Of a stretch of 64,000 bases of DNA, positions 8,542 through 16,388 are shown in pieces. The notes beneath the pieces were generated by a model. That model did no database searches, was not told the origin of the DNA, and was given only the letters and a program-made list of their open reading frames with translations. Origin of the DNA: Phycisphaerales bacterium. Lineage in GTDB: Bacteria; Planctomycetota; Phycisphaerae; UBA1845; Fen-1342. The stretch lies in assembly GCA_016710275.1 (NCBI GenBank), contig JADJXS010000001.1, forward strand, positions 1,674,001-1,738,000. The letters are read 5' to 3'. Position numbers and translations under genes: made by a program. Each line of letters begins with the position of its first letter. The stretch's first letter is position 1.

Positions 8542-9231
8542 ATGAGTGCGGATTGTCTGACCCGTTTGCATGTGCGGACTGTCGGCCGTCTGGCGGCTGC
8601 AAGTGTTTCGTCGCCTGGCCCGCGCCGCAGTGAGGCGCGCTTCGGCGCATGGCCATCCGGGATGGTGATGACCGGGTTGCTCGTTGCGCTGCTTCCCGCG
8701 ACGGGATGCATGACCGCGGCGAAGCAGGCGTACTTCGAGATGCGCGGTGCGCAGGGCGAAGTGCTGTTGCTGACCGAGCCGGCGGTGGCCGACTCGCACT
8801 CGTTCGGCGGCGTGTTTTTTCTTCCGGCCACAACCACGGTTTCGGATCGAGTCGTGCCGCCGGAATTGCTGACGGCCTTCAATCGCCGCGCGTCGCGGAT
8901 TGTCGAGGATATCGAAGCCGCGTACGTGCCGGGGGAAAAACGGCTGTCCATTGCGACGGACGTCACTTATTTTCAATCCAAGGGGCTGTTCAGTCCGGCG
9001 ATGTTGCTGGCGCGCGTGTACCTCCGCGACGCCGACCGCCTCGTGCAGGACACGATCGTCAAAGTCGAGAGCAAGGCGTTTCGCGCCGGCGATGAGAAGG
9101 ACCTGGCGGACGCCGCTCTGAACGCCATTCGTGCCCATGTGTCGGCGTTTCTGGAGTCGCGCGAAGCGGCTGATCGAAAGCGGCGCGAGACGGCGCTGCG
9201 CGAGCGGCGGCAGCGGCAGGGCGAGGAATAG
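8542..9231 (+). CDS. Probable lipoprotein of unknown function
   Basis: AGGAG at 8528-8532 supports the ATG at 8542, giving 229 residues. A hydrophobic stretch around residues 41-54 ends in PATGC, a weak lipobox; an alternative ATG at 8662 would place this signal right at the N-terminus (189 residues). The rest has mixed alpha/beta character, a segment VPPELLTAFNRRASRIVEDI, and a C-terminal Arg/Glu-rich helix (REAADRKRRETALRERRQR) that is probably coiled coil. I do not recognise the family. The gene lies between yebC and ogt on the same strand. Confidence 0.65.
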   Translation: MSADCLTRLHVRTVGRLAAASVSSPGPRRSEARFGAWPSGMVMTGLLVALLPATGCMTAAKQAYFEMRGAQGEVLLLTEPAVADSHSFGGVFFLPATTTVSDRVVPPELLTAFNRRASRIVEDIEAAYVPGEKRLSIATDVTYFQSKGLFSPAMLLARVYLRDADRLVQDTIVKVESKAFRAGDEKDLADAALNAIRAHVSAFLESREAADRKRRETALRERRQRQGEE

Positions 9232-9270
9232 CACTCCTGCGCAGGCAGGGGGCCAATTCGGAGGTGGATC

Positions 9271-9789
9271 ATGAGCATGGCATTTCGTGTGGTGGAGACG
9301 GCGGCCGGTCCGGTCGGGTTCGCCTGTTCGACGCGCGGGCTGCGGCGGGTTGTGCTGCCCGGCAAATCGGAGCAGCAGGTGCGCCGCGAGTTGAAGCGCC
9401 TGGCGCCGGACGCCCGCGAGGACGTCCGACTGAACCCCGATTTCGCCAAGCGGCTGGTGCGATATTTCCGCGGCGAGCCGGTCACCTTTGACGACCCGAC
9501 CGACTACGGCGATGCCGGCCCGTTCGAGACGGCCGCCTGGGATGCCTGTCGCGGCATCGGGTATGGTGAGACGAGCACATACCAGTTGCTGGCCCGTGAA
9601 GTGCGGAAGCCCAGGGCGGCGCGGGCGATCGGTGCGGCGATGGGGCGGAATCCGCTGCCGATTGTGATTCCGTGTCATCGTGTGTTGCGGTCCGACGGCA
9701 GCTTGGGCGGGTACTCCGGCCGGGAGGGCGTGTCCTTCAAGCAGCGGCTGCTGACGATGGAGGAGGCAGCGTCGGGCGTGGGAGTTTGA
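9271..9789 (+). CDS. ogt: Methylated-DNA--protein-cysteine methyltransferase
   Basis: This suicide DNA-repair protein transfers alkyl groups from O6-alkylguanine or O4-alkylthymine to its own cysteine. The 172-residue protein has the active-site motif PCHRV at residues 134-138 with acceptor C135, preceded by the helix-turn-helix segment GETSTYQLLAREV and followed by the conserved GGYSGREGVSFKQRLL. The start ATG at 9271 has GGAGG 6 bases upstream. Its length matches the Ogt/MGMT family, and no Ada-type regulatory domain is attached. Confidence 0.95.
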   Translation: MSMAFRVVETAAGPVGFACSTRGLRRVVLPGKSEQQVRRELKRLAPDAREDVRLNPDFAKRLVRYFRGEPVTFDDPTDYGDAGPFETAAWDACRGIGYGETSTYQLLAREVRKPRAARAIGAAMGRNPLPIVIPCHRVLRSDGSLGGYSGREGVSFKQRLLTMEEAASGVGV

Positions 9790-9856
9790 GCGGCGATCGG
9801 ACGCGCGATGTGAAACGGAGGCCGGCCTGGCAGCCGCGCGCCACGCAATTTGCTAA

Positions 9857-9885
9857 TTGACCCGCGCCCGGGGTCACGGTAGAAT
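9857..9885 (+). promoter_or_regulatory. Sigma70-like promoter for the DUF2946-like gene
   Basis: TTGACC (9857-9862) and TAGAAT (9880-9885) are separated by 17 bases. Transcription would begin near 9892, about 50 bases before the GTG/TTG start cluster at 9944-9950. The position argues against using the TTG at 9857 as a translation start. Confidence 0.65.
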
Positions 9886-9946
9886 CCGGGAGACTGCGTT
9901 CTTGCTGCGCGCATTGCGCGGGCGGGCGCACTTACCGCGGAGTGTG

Positions 9947-10306
9947 GTGTTGTTTCGGCGAATCGCCAGCCTGTGCTGCATTCTGCCGTTGCTCGGCATC
10001 GCATCCGGGCTTGCGCTGAATTGGCACCTTTCCGCTCCCTCCGCGGACAGTGCATCAGGCGCGGTTTCCTCCTGCTGCCAGCACTCGCATGATGAAGCGC
10101 CGGAAGCGCCTGCATCCGGCGGCGACCACGAGAATTGCCCGATCTGCTATGTCCTGGCCGCGGCTGCGCAGCCGATTCTTGTGCTGCCGCCGGCGCTGTC
10201 CATCCGAATTGAGTTTCCGGTCCGAGTACTCGCGATCGGCGACCAAGTTGCCGATTCGCTGGTTCCCGTGCTGCCATCGCAGCCGCGCGCTCCCCCCTTC
10301 GCCTGA
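9947..10306 (+). CDS. Small DUF2946-like secreted/membrane protein with CxxC
   Basis: The start is uncertain: GTG at 9944 or 9947, or TTG at 9950, all follow GCGGAG at 9937-9942 and lie downstream of the 9857-9885 promoter. About 119 residues are encoded. A single N-terminal hydrophobic helix (IASLCCILPLLGIASGLAL) is followed by a Ser/His/Asp-rich segment and then HENCPICYVLAAAA, where a CxxC sits next to a second hydrophobic stretch. DUF2946-type proteins have a similar layout and are often found with metal-handling genes, but no copper genes are nearby. The assignment is tentative. Confidence 0.5.
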   Translation: MLFRRIASLCCILPLLGIASGLALNWHLSAPSADSASGAVSSCCQHSHDEAPEAPASGGDHENCPICYVLAAAAQPILVLPPALSIRIEFPVRVLAIGDQVADSLVPVLPSQPRAPPFA

Positions 10307-10526
10307 TCCCGCCACCACTGCGTAGCGATCCGTTTCGCATTCCGTCGCCACACGCGCGACGGAGCTGTTTGTGCTTCGGCTGTTGCGGCGCATTGCTGCT
10401 GGTCCTGTGCGTTTACGCGCGCATGGATCGGCGCCCGCTCGGCGTTTCAAGAAACGTCGACGCGGAGATAGAGTCGGTTGCGGTCGTCGTTTCCTTTGAC
10501 GGGAGGCGACGCCGGGGAGCGGATGC

Positions 10527-11321
10527 ATGTCCGTCCGTCGAGCGTTTACGCTCATAGAACTGCTGGTCGTTGTCGCGATCATCGCCATTCTGATCTCGGT
10601 TCTGCTGCCGGCGCTGAGCACCGCCCGGGAGCAGGCGCGGACGTCGGTCTGCCTGGCGAATATGCGTTCGCTGGGGCTGGCCGTCACTACGTACCTGCAG
10701 ACCCATGGCGAGCGCTTTCCCACCGTCGGTTTCAACCACGGCGGCGCGTCCAACGCGGCCGCGAGCTGGGTGACGCTGCTGGGAGCCGAATACGGCCGAC
10801 GCGGCGGAGACACGCGCGGCAGCGGCGCATCGACGACGCTGCAGAGCGAGGTCGCGGACATTCGTCGCTGCCCGACCGACCAAAGCCCGTTCTACGGGAA
10901 GCCGAACATGGTCGCCGGCTCGCCGCTCTGGCGGCAGGCCAGCTACGCCAGCAGCTACTACTTTGAGATCGACGACGAAGAGGCCCGCGAGCTGTTTGGA
11001 AAGCAGCGGGCGTTTCAATCGCTCGGGCGGGTGACCCGCCCGGCGTCGACGATCTACTGGGGCGAGTTGATCGAGGTCGGGGAGTATGCCACCTCGGATC
11101 ACGTGCACCCGGAGCTTTGGCTGGCCAATCCGCAGGTTGAGCCGGGGCGGCAGCTCGCCCTGGGTCGGCACCGCAAACGGGAAAACTACGCAATGGTGGA
11201 CGGGCACGCGGAGTCGTTGCCGTTCATTCAGACCTACCAGTTGGATGCGGCGTCGAGTGACCTCTTCGCCGGAACGCTGGTGTGGTTTACCAATAAGTGG
11301 GATCCGGACGTGGCGCGCTGA
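10527..11321 (+). CDS. Type II/IV pseudopilin-like protein with H-X9-DG domain
   Basis: The 264-residue protein opens with a class III (prepilin) signal: RRA cut before FTLIELL, with the conserved Glu at +5 (E11) and a hydrophobic helix up to about residue 30. Near the C-terminus H215 is followed by nine residues and then D225-G226 (the planctomycete H-X9-DG motif, here in NYAMVDGHAE). Such proteins are processed by a prepilin peptidase and are assumed to form part of a pseudopilus or secretion apparatus at the inner membrane. The ATG at 10527 follows GGGGAG. No secretion genes are adjacent, which is usual for this expanded planctomycete family. Confidence 0.9.
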   Translation: MSVRRAFTLIELLVVVAIIAILISVLLPALSTAREQARTSVCLANMRSLGLAVTTYLQTHGERFPTVGFNHGGASNAAASWVTLLGAEYGRRGGDTRGSGASTTLQSEVADIRRCPTDQSPFYGKPNMVAGSPLWRQASYASSYYFEIDDEEARELFGKQRAFQSLGRVTRPASTIYWGELIEVGEYATSDHVHPELWLANPQVEPGRQLALGRHRKRENYAMVDGHAESLPFIQTYQLDAASSDLFAGTLVWFTNKWDPDVAR

Positions 11322-11582
11322 GACGGTGCACGCGCGCTGCTCTCCGCGCGGCCTGATCGAGCGCGGCTCGATGGGGACGCGCGAAGCGCCGGTCCGGAAT
11401 CCGGAAGTCATCGAGAATTCAAGCGCGGTTTGAGAAGCGCTCCACTGCGCCGCTGCTGAATCAGCGGAGGTGCATGTCGGAGTGCTGCATTGCTCGCGAT
11501 GCGGCGGCTCGCTTCATGGTCTCGGACCGTCAAGCGGCACGCTGCTTCTGAAGCCGCCATCCACTGGAAAGCAGGGAGTTTC

Positions 11583-12212
11583 ATGCTTCGTTTCATTTCA
11601 ACCCGCGCCGCCCGCATTGCGGCCGGCGCTGCGGCGGTTGTCGTCCTTTCGCCCGGGGCACTGGCCGGGCCGCACACGCATGAGGGCGACGGCATCGTCG
11701 GCGTCTCTTCGCTCGGCATGCTGGGCATCGAGATCGGTGATGAGCCGTTCGAGGTGCCGCCGGTCGATCCGCTCAACCCCTTCGGGCTGGTCGGCTGGCT
11801 GGGGGATGAGCCGGGCTTTACGTCGCTGGATGCGGATGAGCCGGATGAGGACTTCTTTCAGCTTGGCGCTGCGGCAATCGTGCGTCTGGAGGTCGTGAGC
11901 CTCGATCCGGCGCTGAAGGTGCTTGATCCGAATGCCGGGCTGGCGTCAATCCTGGTCGGGCAGTCGTTCCTGCTCGGCGGTGCGCCCTTTGACACGCATC
12001 CGCTGTGGTTCATCGACGCGAATGACCCCGGCTTCGACCCGTTGCAGACGATCTGGACGGGCGAATTCCGGCTGATCGACGCGGGATCGACGGGCTACGA
12101 CCCGTCGGAGACCTTCGAGATCGCCTTTGCACCCGTGCCCGAGCCGGCTTCGCTGGGGCTGCTCGGCCTGGCGCTGGCCGTCGCGCTGCGACGACGGCGG
12201 TTGCTGTCGTGA
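11583..12212 (+). CDS. Secreted PEP-CTERM sorting-domain protein
   Basis: The 209-residue protein starts at the ATG at 11583 (GGGAG upstream). Residues 1-28 form a signal peptide ending LSPGALA. The C-terminal 25 residues are a PEP-CTERM tag: VPEPASL, a hydrophobic helix LGLLGLALAVAL, then Arg-rich RRRR. Exosortase recognises such tags and releases or anchors the protein at the surface; an exosortase is encoded at 21996-22973 in this window. The body is homologous to the next gene (shared pattern D-P-G-F, SLDPAL versus ALDPAL, and FDPLQT-W), so the two arose by duplication. Confidence 0.85.
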   Translation: MLRFISTRAARIAAGAAAVVVLSPGALAGPHTHEGDGIVGVSSLGMLGIEIGDEPFEVPPVDPLNPFGLVGWLGDEPGFTSLDADEPDEDFFQLGAAAIVRLEVVSLDPALKVLDPNAGLASILVGQSFLLGGAPFDTHPLWFIDANDPGFDPLQTIWTGEFRLIDAGSTGYDPSETFEIAFAPVPEPASLGLLGLALAVALRRRRLLS

Positions 12213-12267
12213 TCGAACGCGTGACGGTGCATCTTCCGGAGGGGAAACCGGAGTGATGCGGGCTTGC

Positions 12268-12305
12268 GCGGTGTGCCGTCGTCCAACCGGGCGGCGGCAC
12301 ACCGC
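12268..12305 (+). terminator. Hairpin between the two tandem surface-protein genes
   Basis: An 11-bp perfect stem, GCGGTGTGCCG (12268-12278) with CGGCACACCGC (12295-12305), encloses a 16-base loop, and GGTCTTTCGAGGTTCTT lies shortly after. It probably ends the PEP-CTERM gene transcript, but the T tract is poor. Confidence 0.5.
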
Positions 12306-12350
12306 CGCGGCGGTCTTTCGAGGTTCTTCTGAGGCAGGAATTCACAACCC

Positions 12351-13103
12351 ATGTTTGATAAGAAGTGTGACGCAGGCGGGATCGGCCGGCCTTTGCGGCT
12401 GTTCACCTCTCTGCTGGTGCTCTGCAGCGCGCTGTCGATCCCGACCGCCGCACAGCACGATGAGGATCTCTGGCCGGCGGTGTCGGCCGGCGGCGTGCTG
12501 AAGCTGTCGCCGGCCGGGTTCGATCCGGCGGACGACTTCATCGACCTGCCGGCGGCGTCCGGCCTGCTGGTCGGCTGGTCGTCGAACGATCCCGGCTTTG
12601 ACGACGTCAACGCCGCGGACGTCCCCAACGACTGCTACCCGTTCGAGCCGGGTCGGACAATCCGGCTGCGCGTCCTGGCGCTGGATCCGGCGCTGAACGT
12701 GTGGACCGCGGGTCTGTCGAACATCGGCGTGGGGTCCAGCGCGCTCCTGGGCAGCACGAACGGCGACGTTCACACGCACCTGATCTGGCATGTCCGCTCG
12801 AACACGACGGCGTTTGACCCGTTGCAGACGCTGTGGCGCGGGCGGTTCCAACTGTTCGACAGCACGGGGCAGTACGCGGACTCCGATCCGTTTACGTTGC
12901 GGTTTCGCAACGTCGTCTGTACGCCCGGCGACGTGAACGGCGACGACACGGTGAACAACTTCGACATTGATGCGTTCGTGGCGGTGCTGCTGGATCCGCA
13001 GAGCGCGACTGCCGAGGCGCGTTGCGCCGCCGATCTGGACTTGGACGGGTTCGTGACGAATTTCGACATTGATCCGTTCGTGGCGCGTCTGTTGGGGGAG
13101 TGA
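12351..13103 (+). CDS. Secreted protein with C-terminal dockerin-like (NFDIDPFV) repeats
   Basis: The 250-residue protein has an N-terminal signal sequence (LFTSLLVLCSALSIPTAA, cut near residue 34) and a body homologous to the preceding PEP-CTERM protein. The last 60 residues hold two calcium-loop repeats of dockerin/EF-hand type: GDVNGDDTVNNFDIDAFV and then DLDLDGFVTNFDIDPFV. Alternating Asp/Asn in D-x-N-x-D and D-x-D-x-D-G are the expected calcium ligands. The same tag ends the protein at 30734-32218. Dockerin-like tags in Planctomycetes are thought to mediate surface or matrix attachment, but no cohesin partner is recognisable in the window. Confidence 0.8.
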   Translation: MFDKKCDAGGIGRPLRLFTSLLVLCSALSIPTAAQHDEDLWPAVSAGGVLKLSPAGFDPADDFIDLPAASGLLVGWSSNDPGFDDVNAADVPNDCYPFEPGRTIRLRVLALDPALNVWTAGLSNIGVGSSALLGSTNGDVHTHLIWHVRSNTTAFDPLQTLWRGRFQLFDSTGQYADSDPFTLRFRNVVCTPGDVNGDDTVNNFDIDAFVAVLLDPQSATAEARCAADLDLDGFVTNFDIDPFVARLLGE

Positions 13104-13137
13104 GACCGTAGTCGACGGCAGGGACTTGAGAATCGGA

Positions 13138-13184
13138 GCGTGCGTCGGGTGCGGCCAACCTGCCGAACCCGGCGCACGCGTTTT
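13138..13184 (+). terminator. Rho-independent terminator
   Basis: GCGTGCGTCGGGT (13138-13150) pairs with ACCCGGCGCACGC (13167-13179) in a 13-bp stem containing one G-T pair, followed by GTTTTCT. It terminates the dockerin-tagged gene just before the convergent methyltransferase gene. Confidence 0.8.
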
Positions 13185-13961
13185 CTATTCGAGGCCGCCG
13201 ACGAACAACTCCGTCTCGTACAGGATGGCCACGCGGCCGTCGGCCTCCCGGTACTGCTCGAAGAGCCGCCGCAGATCGGCCTCCATCGGCGGGAATCCGG
13301 GCGCCTCGCGTGCCGGCAGGTAGGAGGAGGACGCGATGCGCCCCAGCAAGCCGTCGTAGTCCAGCCGCTGTTCATTCTCGAATGCGCGGTGCGTCATTTT
13401 CCCCTGAAAGAAGCGCTCGATCCGCCCATCGGTGCGGGCCTGCTGGTGTTTCACGGCCGCGTAGTCGATCGCGTGGCGCTGGATCAGCGCTTCGAGGGCC
13501 GCCAGCAGCGGCGTGTCCTCGCGGCGGTTGTTCCAGATCAGCGCCACCCGCCCCTGCGGTCGCAGGATCCGCCGGAACTCCGCGCGCGCTGCGGCCACGT
13601 CAAACCAGTGAAACGCCTGTGCGCAGATGATCCAGTCCGCGCAGGCGTCGGGCAGCCCGGTGGCTTCCGCGGTCCCGCGCACGCTGCGGAACGCGGGAAA
13701 GCGGGGGGCGAGCAGGGTGTCGCCGGCGACGCGCATTTCGTCGTTCGGTTCGACGCCGATGACGGGGTTTCCGTTGGCCAGGAAAATCGCGGCGCTGATG
13801 CCGGTGCCGCTGCCCACGTCCACGACCGCGTGCTGCGGCGTCAGCGAGAACTCGCCGCGCAGGCAGGCCAGCAGCGACGGGGGGTAGCCCGGCCGATTGC
13901 GGATGTAGTCCGCGACGCGGTTGGCGAAGCGCGTCGTCGCGTCGGGCGCGGGCGGGTGCAC
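13185..13961 (-). CDS. Class I SAM-dependent methyltransferase
   Basis: The 258-residue protein starts at a GTG at 13961 with CGGAG 7 bases upstream; a longer frame to 14216 runs into the kinase gene and was discarded. Motif I is VVDVGSGTGISAA (residues about 46-58), the acidic end of strand 2 is VIGVEPN, and motif post-I appears as GTAEATGLPD with ADWIICAQAFHWFD. The layout fits small-molecule methyltransferases of the UbiE/methyltransf_11 type; the substrate is unknown. It follows the tyrosine-kinase gene by 28 bases, so it is the last gene of the exopolysaccharide operon and might modify a sugar or lipid (inference). Confidence 0.85.
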   Translation of the reverse strand: MHPPAPDATTRFANRVADYIRNRPGYPPSLLACLRGEFSLTPQHAVVDVGSGTGISAAIFLANGNPVIGVEPNDEMRVAGDTLLAPRFPAFRSVRGTAEATGLPDACADWIICAQAFHWFDVAAARAEFRRILRPQGRVALIWNNRREDTPLLAALEALIQRHAIDYAAVKHQQARTDGRIERFFQGKMTHRAFENEQRLDYDGLLGRIASSSYLPAREAPGFPPMEADLRRLFEQYREADGRVAILYETELFVGGLE

Positions 13962-13989
13962 TGTCCGTCTCCGGGGGGGCCGGGCGGGC

Positions 13990-16272
13990 CTAGCGCTTCT
14001 CGTCCGGCCCGGGCGGCGGCTCCTCCGCACCCGGCAACTGGTCGGGTTGCTGGGCCGGAAGCTCAAAGGGCATCGTCTCGTCGCTGGTGTACTCGTAGAA
14101 CTCGCGGTACTGCTCGCGGAAGTAGCCGCCGGGCCGCGGCACAGCGCCGTTGAGAATGCAGCCGACGATGCGGGCGTTGACGCTTTCGAGCACTTCGCGG
14201 GCGCGGCGCAGCGCACCGCGCGAGCTGCTGACGGCGCGGGCCACGAGAATCACGCCGTCCACCTGCGTGGCGACGATCAGCGCGTCGCTGATCATCAGTA
14301 CGGGCGGACCATCAATGATCACGCGGTCATAGGCGCGGGTCGCCTCGCTGAGCAGGTCGCGCATCGCGCCGGAGGCGAGCAGCTCGCCCGGAGAGGGGGG
14401 CAATCGCCCGCTGCTGAGGATAAAGAGGTTGGGAACCTCGGCAGCGGTGACCAGCGACGCCCACGGCGCGTGGCCGGTGAGCGCGTCGGACAGGCCTTCG
14501 GGGCGCGTGTTCTGAAAGGCGGGGCGAATCGCCGGACGGCGGAAGTTCGCGTCAATCAGCAGCACGCGCTGCGACCCGCGGGCGAGCGTGACCGCGAGAT
14601 TCATGGCCACAGCGGACTTGCCGTCCTCCGGTCGCGGGCTGGTGATCAGGAGGGTGCGCTGCGTATCCGAGGGGCCGCTGTAGAGCAGCGTGGTGCGAAT
14701 CTGCCGGAAGGACTCGCTGACCAGCGATTGCGGCGCGAGGCGCGTCGCTGTTTCGATCGCCTCGACGTCCGCCTCCTCCACGTCGAGCGTGGGCACGACG
14801 CCCAGCACGGACAGCTGTCCGTAGCGGACCACGTCGAGCGGGGTGCGGACGCGCGTGTCGGAAAGCTCGCGCAGAAACGCCAGGCCCAGCGAGAGCAGCA
14901 ACGAAACCACGAATCCGCCCGCGATCCAGAGCGGGGGGTCCGGCCGGCTGGGATCGACCGGATTGATGGCCGGCTGCGCAAGCTGCACGCGGACGTTGCT
15001 CTTGTCCGTCATGGCGTGTTCGGCGGTGCGGATGAGTTGATCGATGTCATCGAGCTGGCGGCGCAGGCTCTCCTCGTCGCGGAGCAGCACATTGTAGCGC
15101 TCGATGTTGCGGTCGAGGTCGCGCTGCTTGGCTTCGGCTTCGTCCAACTGCTGATGAAGCTGGAAGAGCTGGGTGCTGACGCGGGCGGCCTCCTGCCGCA
15201 GCCCCTCGTCATAGCGCCGGCGCAAATCCTCAATCAATTGTTCGCGCCGGGCGGCCTCCTGGGAGAAGAATCCGTCGCGTCGCGACACGAGCATCAGCGT
15301 CTGGCGGTGATTCGGTCCGTAGAACTTGCTCTGCGCGGCGATTTCAATGTCCAGCGCCTCGACGTTCTGGCGGACATACCGCAGCACCGGGTCGGCCTCG
15401 ATGGCGATCTTCATTTCCGCGGTGATCGGCACCTCGCGCCCGCCGAGGCGGTCCAGTTCATCCAACTGGGCCTGCAGGTCGGCGCCCTGGGCGGACAGCC
15501 CGGACACCATCGCCATCAGGTTCCCGATGTTCTCAATCGCGACCGAGCGCTGCGTTTCGAGCTGCGACACGTCGGATTGGAGGCGGAAGGCGTTCAATTC
15601 CTCGCGCTTGTTCCGCAGATCGGAGATGATGCGGTCGCGCGTCGTCTTGTAGCTGTCGAGGCGCTGTTGATCGACCGTGCTGCGCTCCCCGCCGTGCTCC
15701 AGCACATACTGGCGCATCAGCGTGTTCACGATGTCGGCGGCGTCCTTGCCGTTGCGCAGCGAGATCGAGACGCGGATGAGCTGCGTGTCGGGGTGGGGCG
15801 AGGCGGATACATAGCGCTCGAGGTCGTCGAGGCGCTTTTCGATCCGCCCCTCATACCAGCGATAGAAATCCGTCGCCACGACTTCCGGCTGCTCGAGCAC
15901 CTTGGCGAGCAGGTTGGCCCGCTTGATCTTGCGGGCTTCCGTCTCGAGCAGGGCGCGCAGCTCATCGGGCCGGCCGATCGCGACGAAGCTCTTCATCGGG
16001 TCCATCGGCGGTGGGTTGACCTGGATCAGGCCGGTCGCCGTGTATGCCGGGAAGTATCGCAGCGTGACGAAGGTCGCCGCCACGGCCATCGAAAAGAACA
16101 GCGTGAAGCTGACGGCGATCAGGATCTTGTGCTGCTTGATGATTCGCAGCAGGTCGGCCGGTCCGAGGCCGGTCGCGGCCGCCGCGCCCCCCGGTTCGGA
16201 GGTGACTGCCGGCATGCCCAGCGGGGCGCGACCCCGAACCATCACTTCGCGAGGATCACTGATCGTGCTCAT
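13990..16272 (-). CDS. Wzz/Wzc-type polysaccharide co-polymerase and tyrosine autokinase
   Basis: The 760-residue protein has a Wzz chain-length domain: a first transmembrane helix near residues 50-72, a long periplasmic coiled-coil region, and a second helix around residues 437-460. A cytoplasmic BY-kinase domain follows. Walker A is SPRPEDGKS (545-553), Walker A' is DANFRRP (574-580) where LIDADLRRP is usual, and Walker B is VIIDGPP (651-657). A C-terminal tyrosine cluster (Y717, Y722, Y726, Y728) is the expected autophosphorylation site. It controls polymer length and export with the Wza-like protein of the same operon. The fused one-protein form resembles Proteobacterial Wzc. A 116-base gap separates it from the TPR gene upstream. 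Confidence 0.92.
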   Translation of the reverse strand: MSTISDPREVMVRGRAPLGMPAVTSEPGGAAAATGLGPADLLRIIKQHKILIAVSFTLFFSMAVAATFVTLRYFPAYTATGLIQVNPPPMDPMKSFVAIGRPDELRALLETEARKIKRANLLAKVLEQPEVVATDFYRWYEGRIEKRLDDLERYVSASPHPDTQLIRVSISLRNGKDAADIVNTLMRQYVLEHGGERSTVDQQRLDSYKTTRDRIISDLRNKREELNAFRLQSDVSQLETQRSVAIENIGNLMAMVSGLSAQGADLQAQLDELDRLGGREVPITAEMKIAIEADPVLRYVRQNVEALDIEIAAQSKFYGPNHRQTLMLVSRRDGFFSQEAARREQLIEDLRRRYDEGLRQEAARVSTQLFQLHQQLDEAEAKQRDLDRNIERYNVLLRDEESLRRQLDDIDQLIRTAEHAMTDKSNVRVQLAQPAINPVDPSRPDPPLWIAGGFVVSLLLSLGLAFLRELSDTRVRTPLDVVRYGQLSVLGVVPTLDVEEADVEAIETATRLAPQSLVSESFRQIRTTLLYSGPSDTQRTLLITSPRPEDGKSAVAMNLAVTLARGSQRVLLIDANFRRPAIRPAFQNTRPEGLSDALTGHAPWASLVTAAEVPNLFILSSGRLPPSPGELLASGAMRDLLSEATRAYDRVIIDGPPVLMISDALIVATQVDGVILVARAVSSSRGALRRAREVLESVNARIVGCILNGAVPRPGGYFREQYREFYEYTSDETMPFELPAQQPDQLPGAEEPPPGPDEKR

Positions 16273-16388
16273 GCGTCACATCCCGGCCGACGGGCACATC
16301 GCCGCTGCCGGCCCTTGCCGTGCGGAGGCGCTGCGGGTGCGTCGGTCATGTCTGCGCCCGGTGCCGGCTTGTGCCCGGCGACGGGCCG

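Noticed and set aside
10369..10557. Small open frame between the DUF2946-like gene and the pseudopilin gene
   Set aside because: No ribosome binding site at its start, it overlaps the pseudopilin start in another frame, and the protein has no motif.
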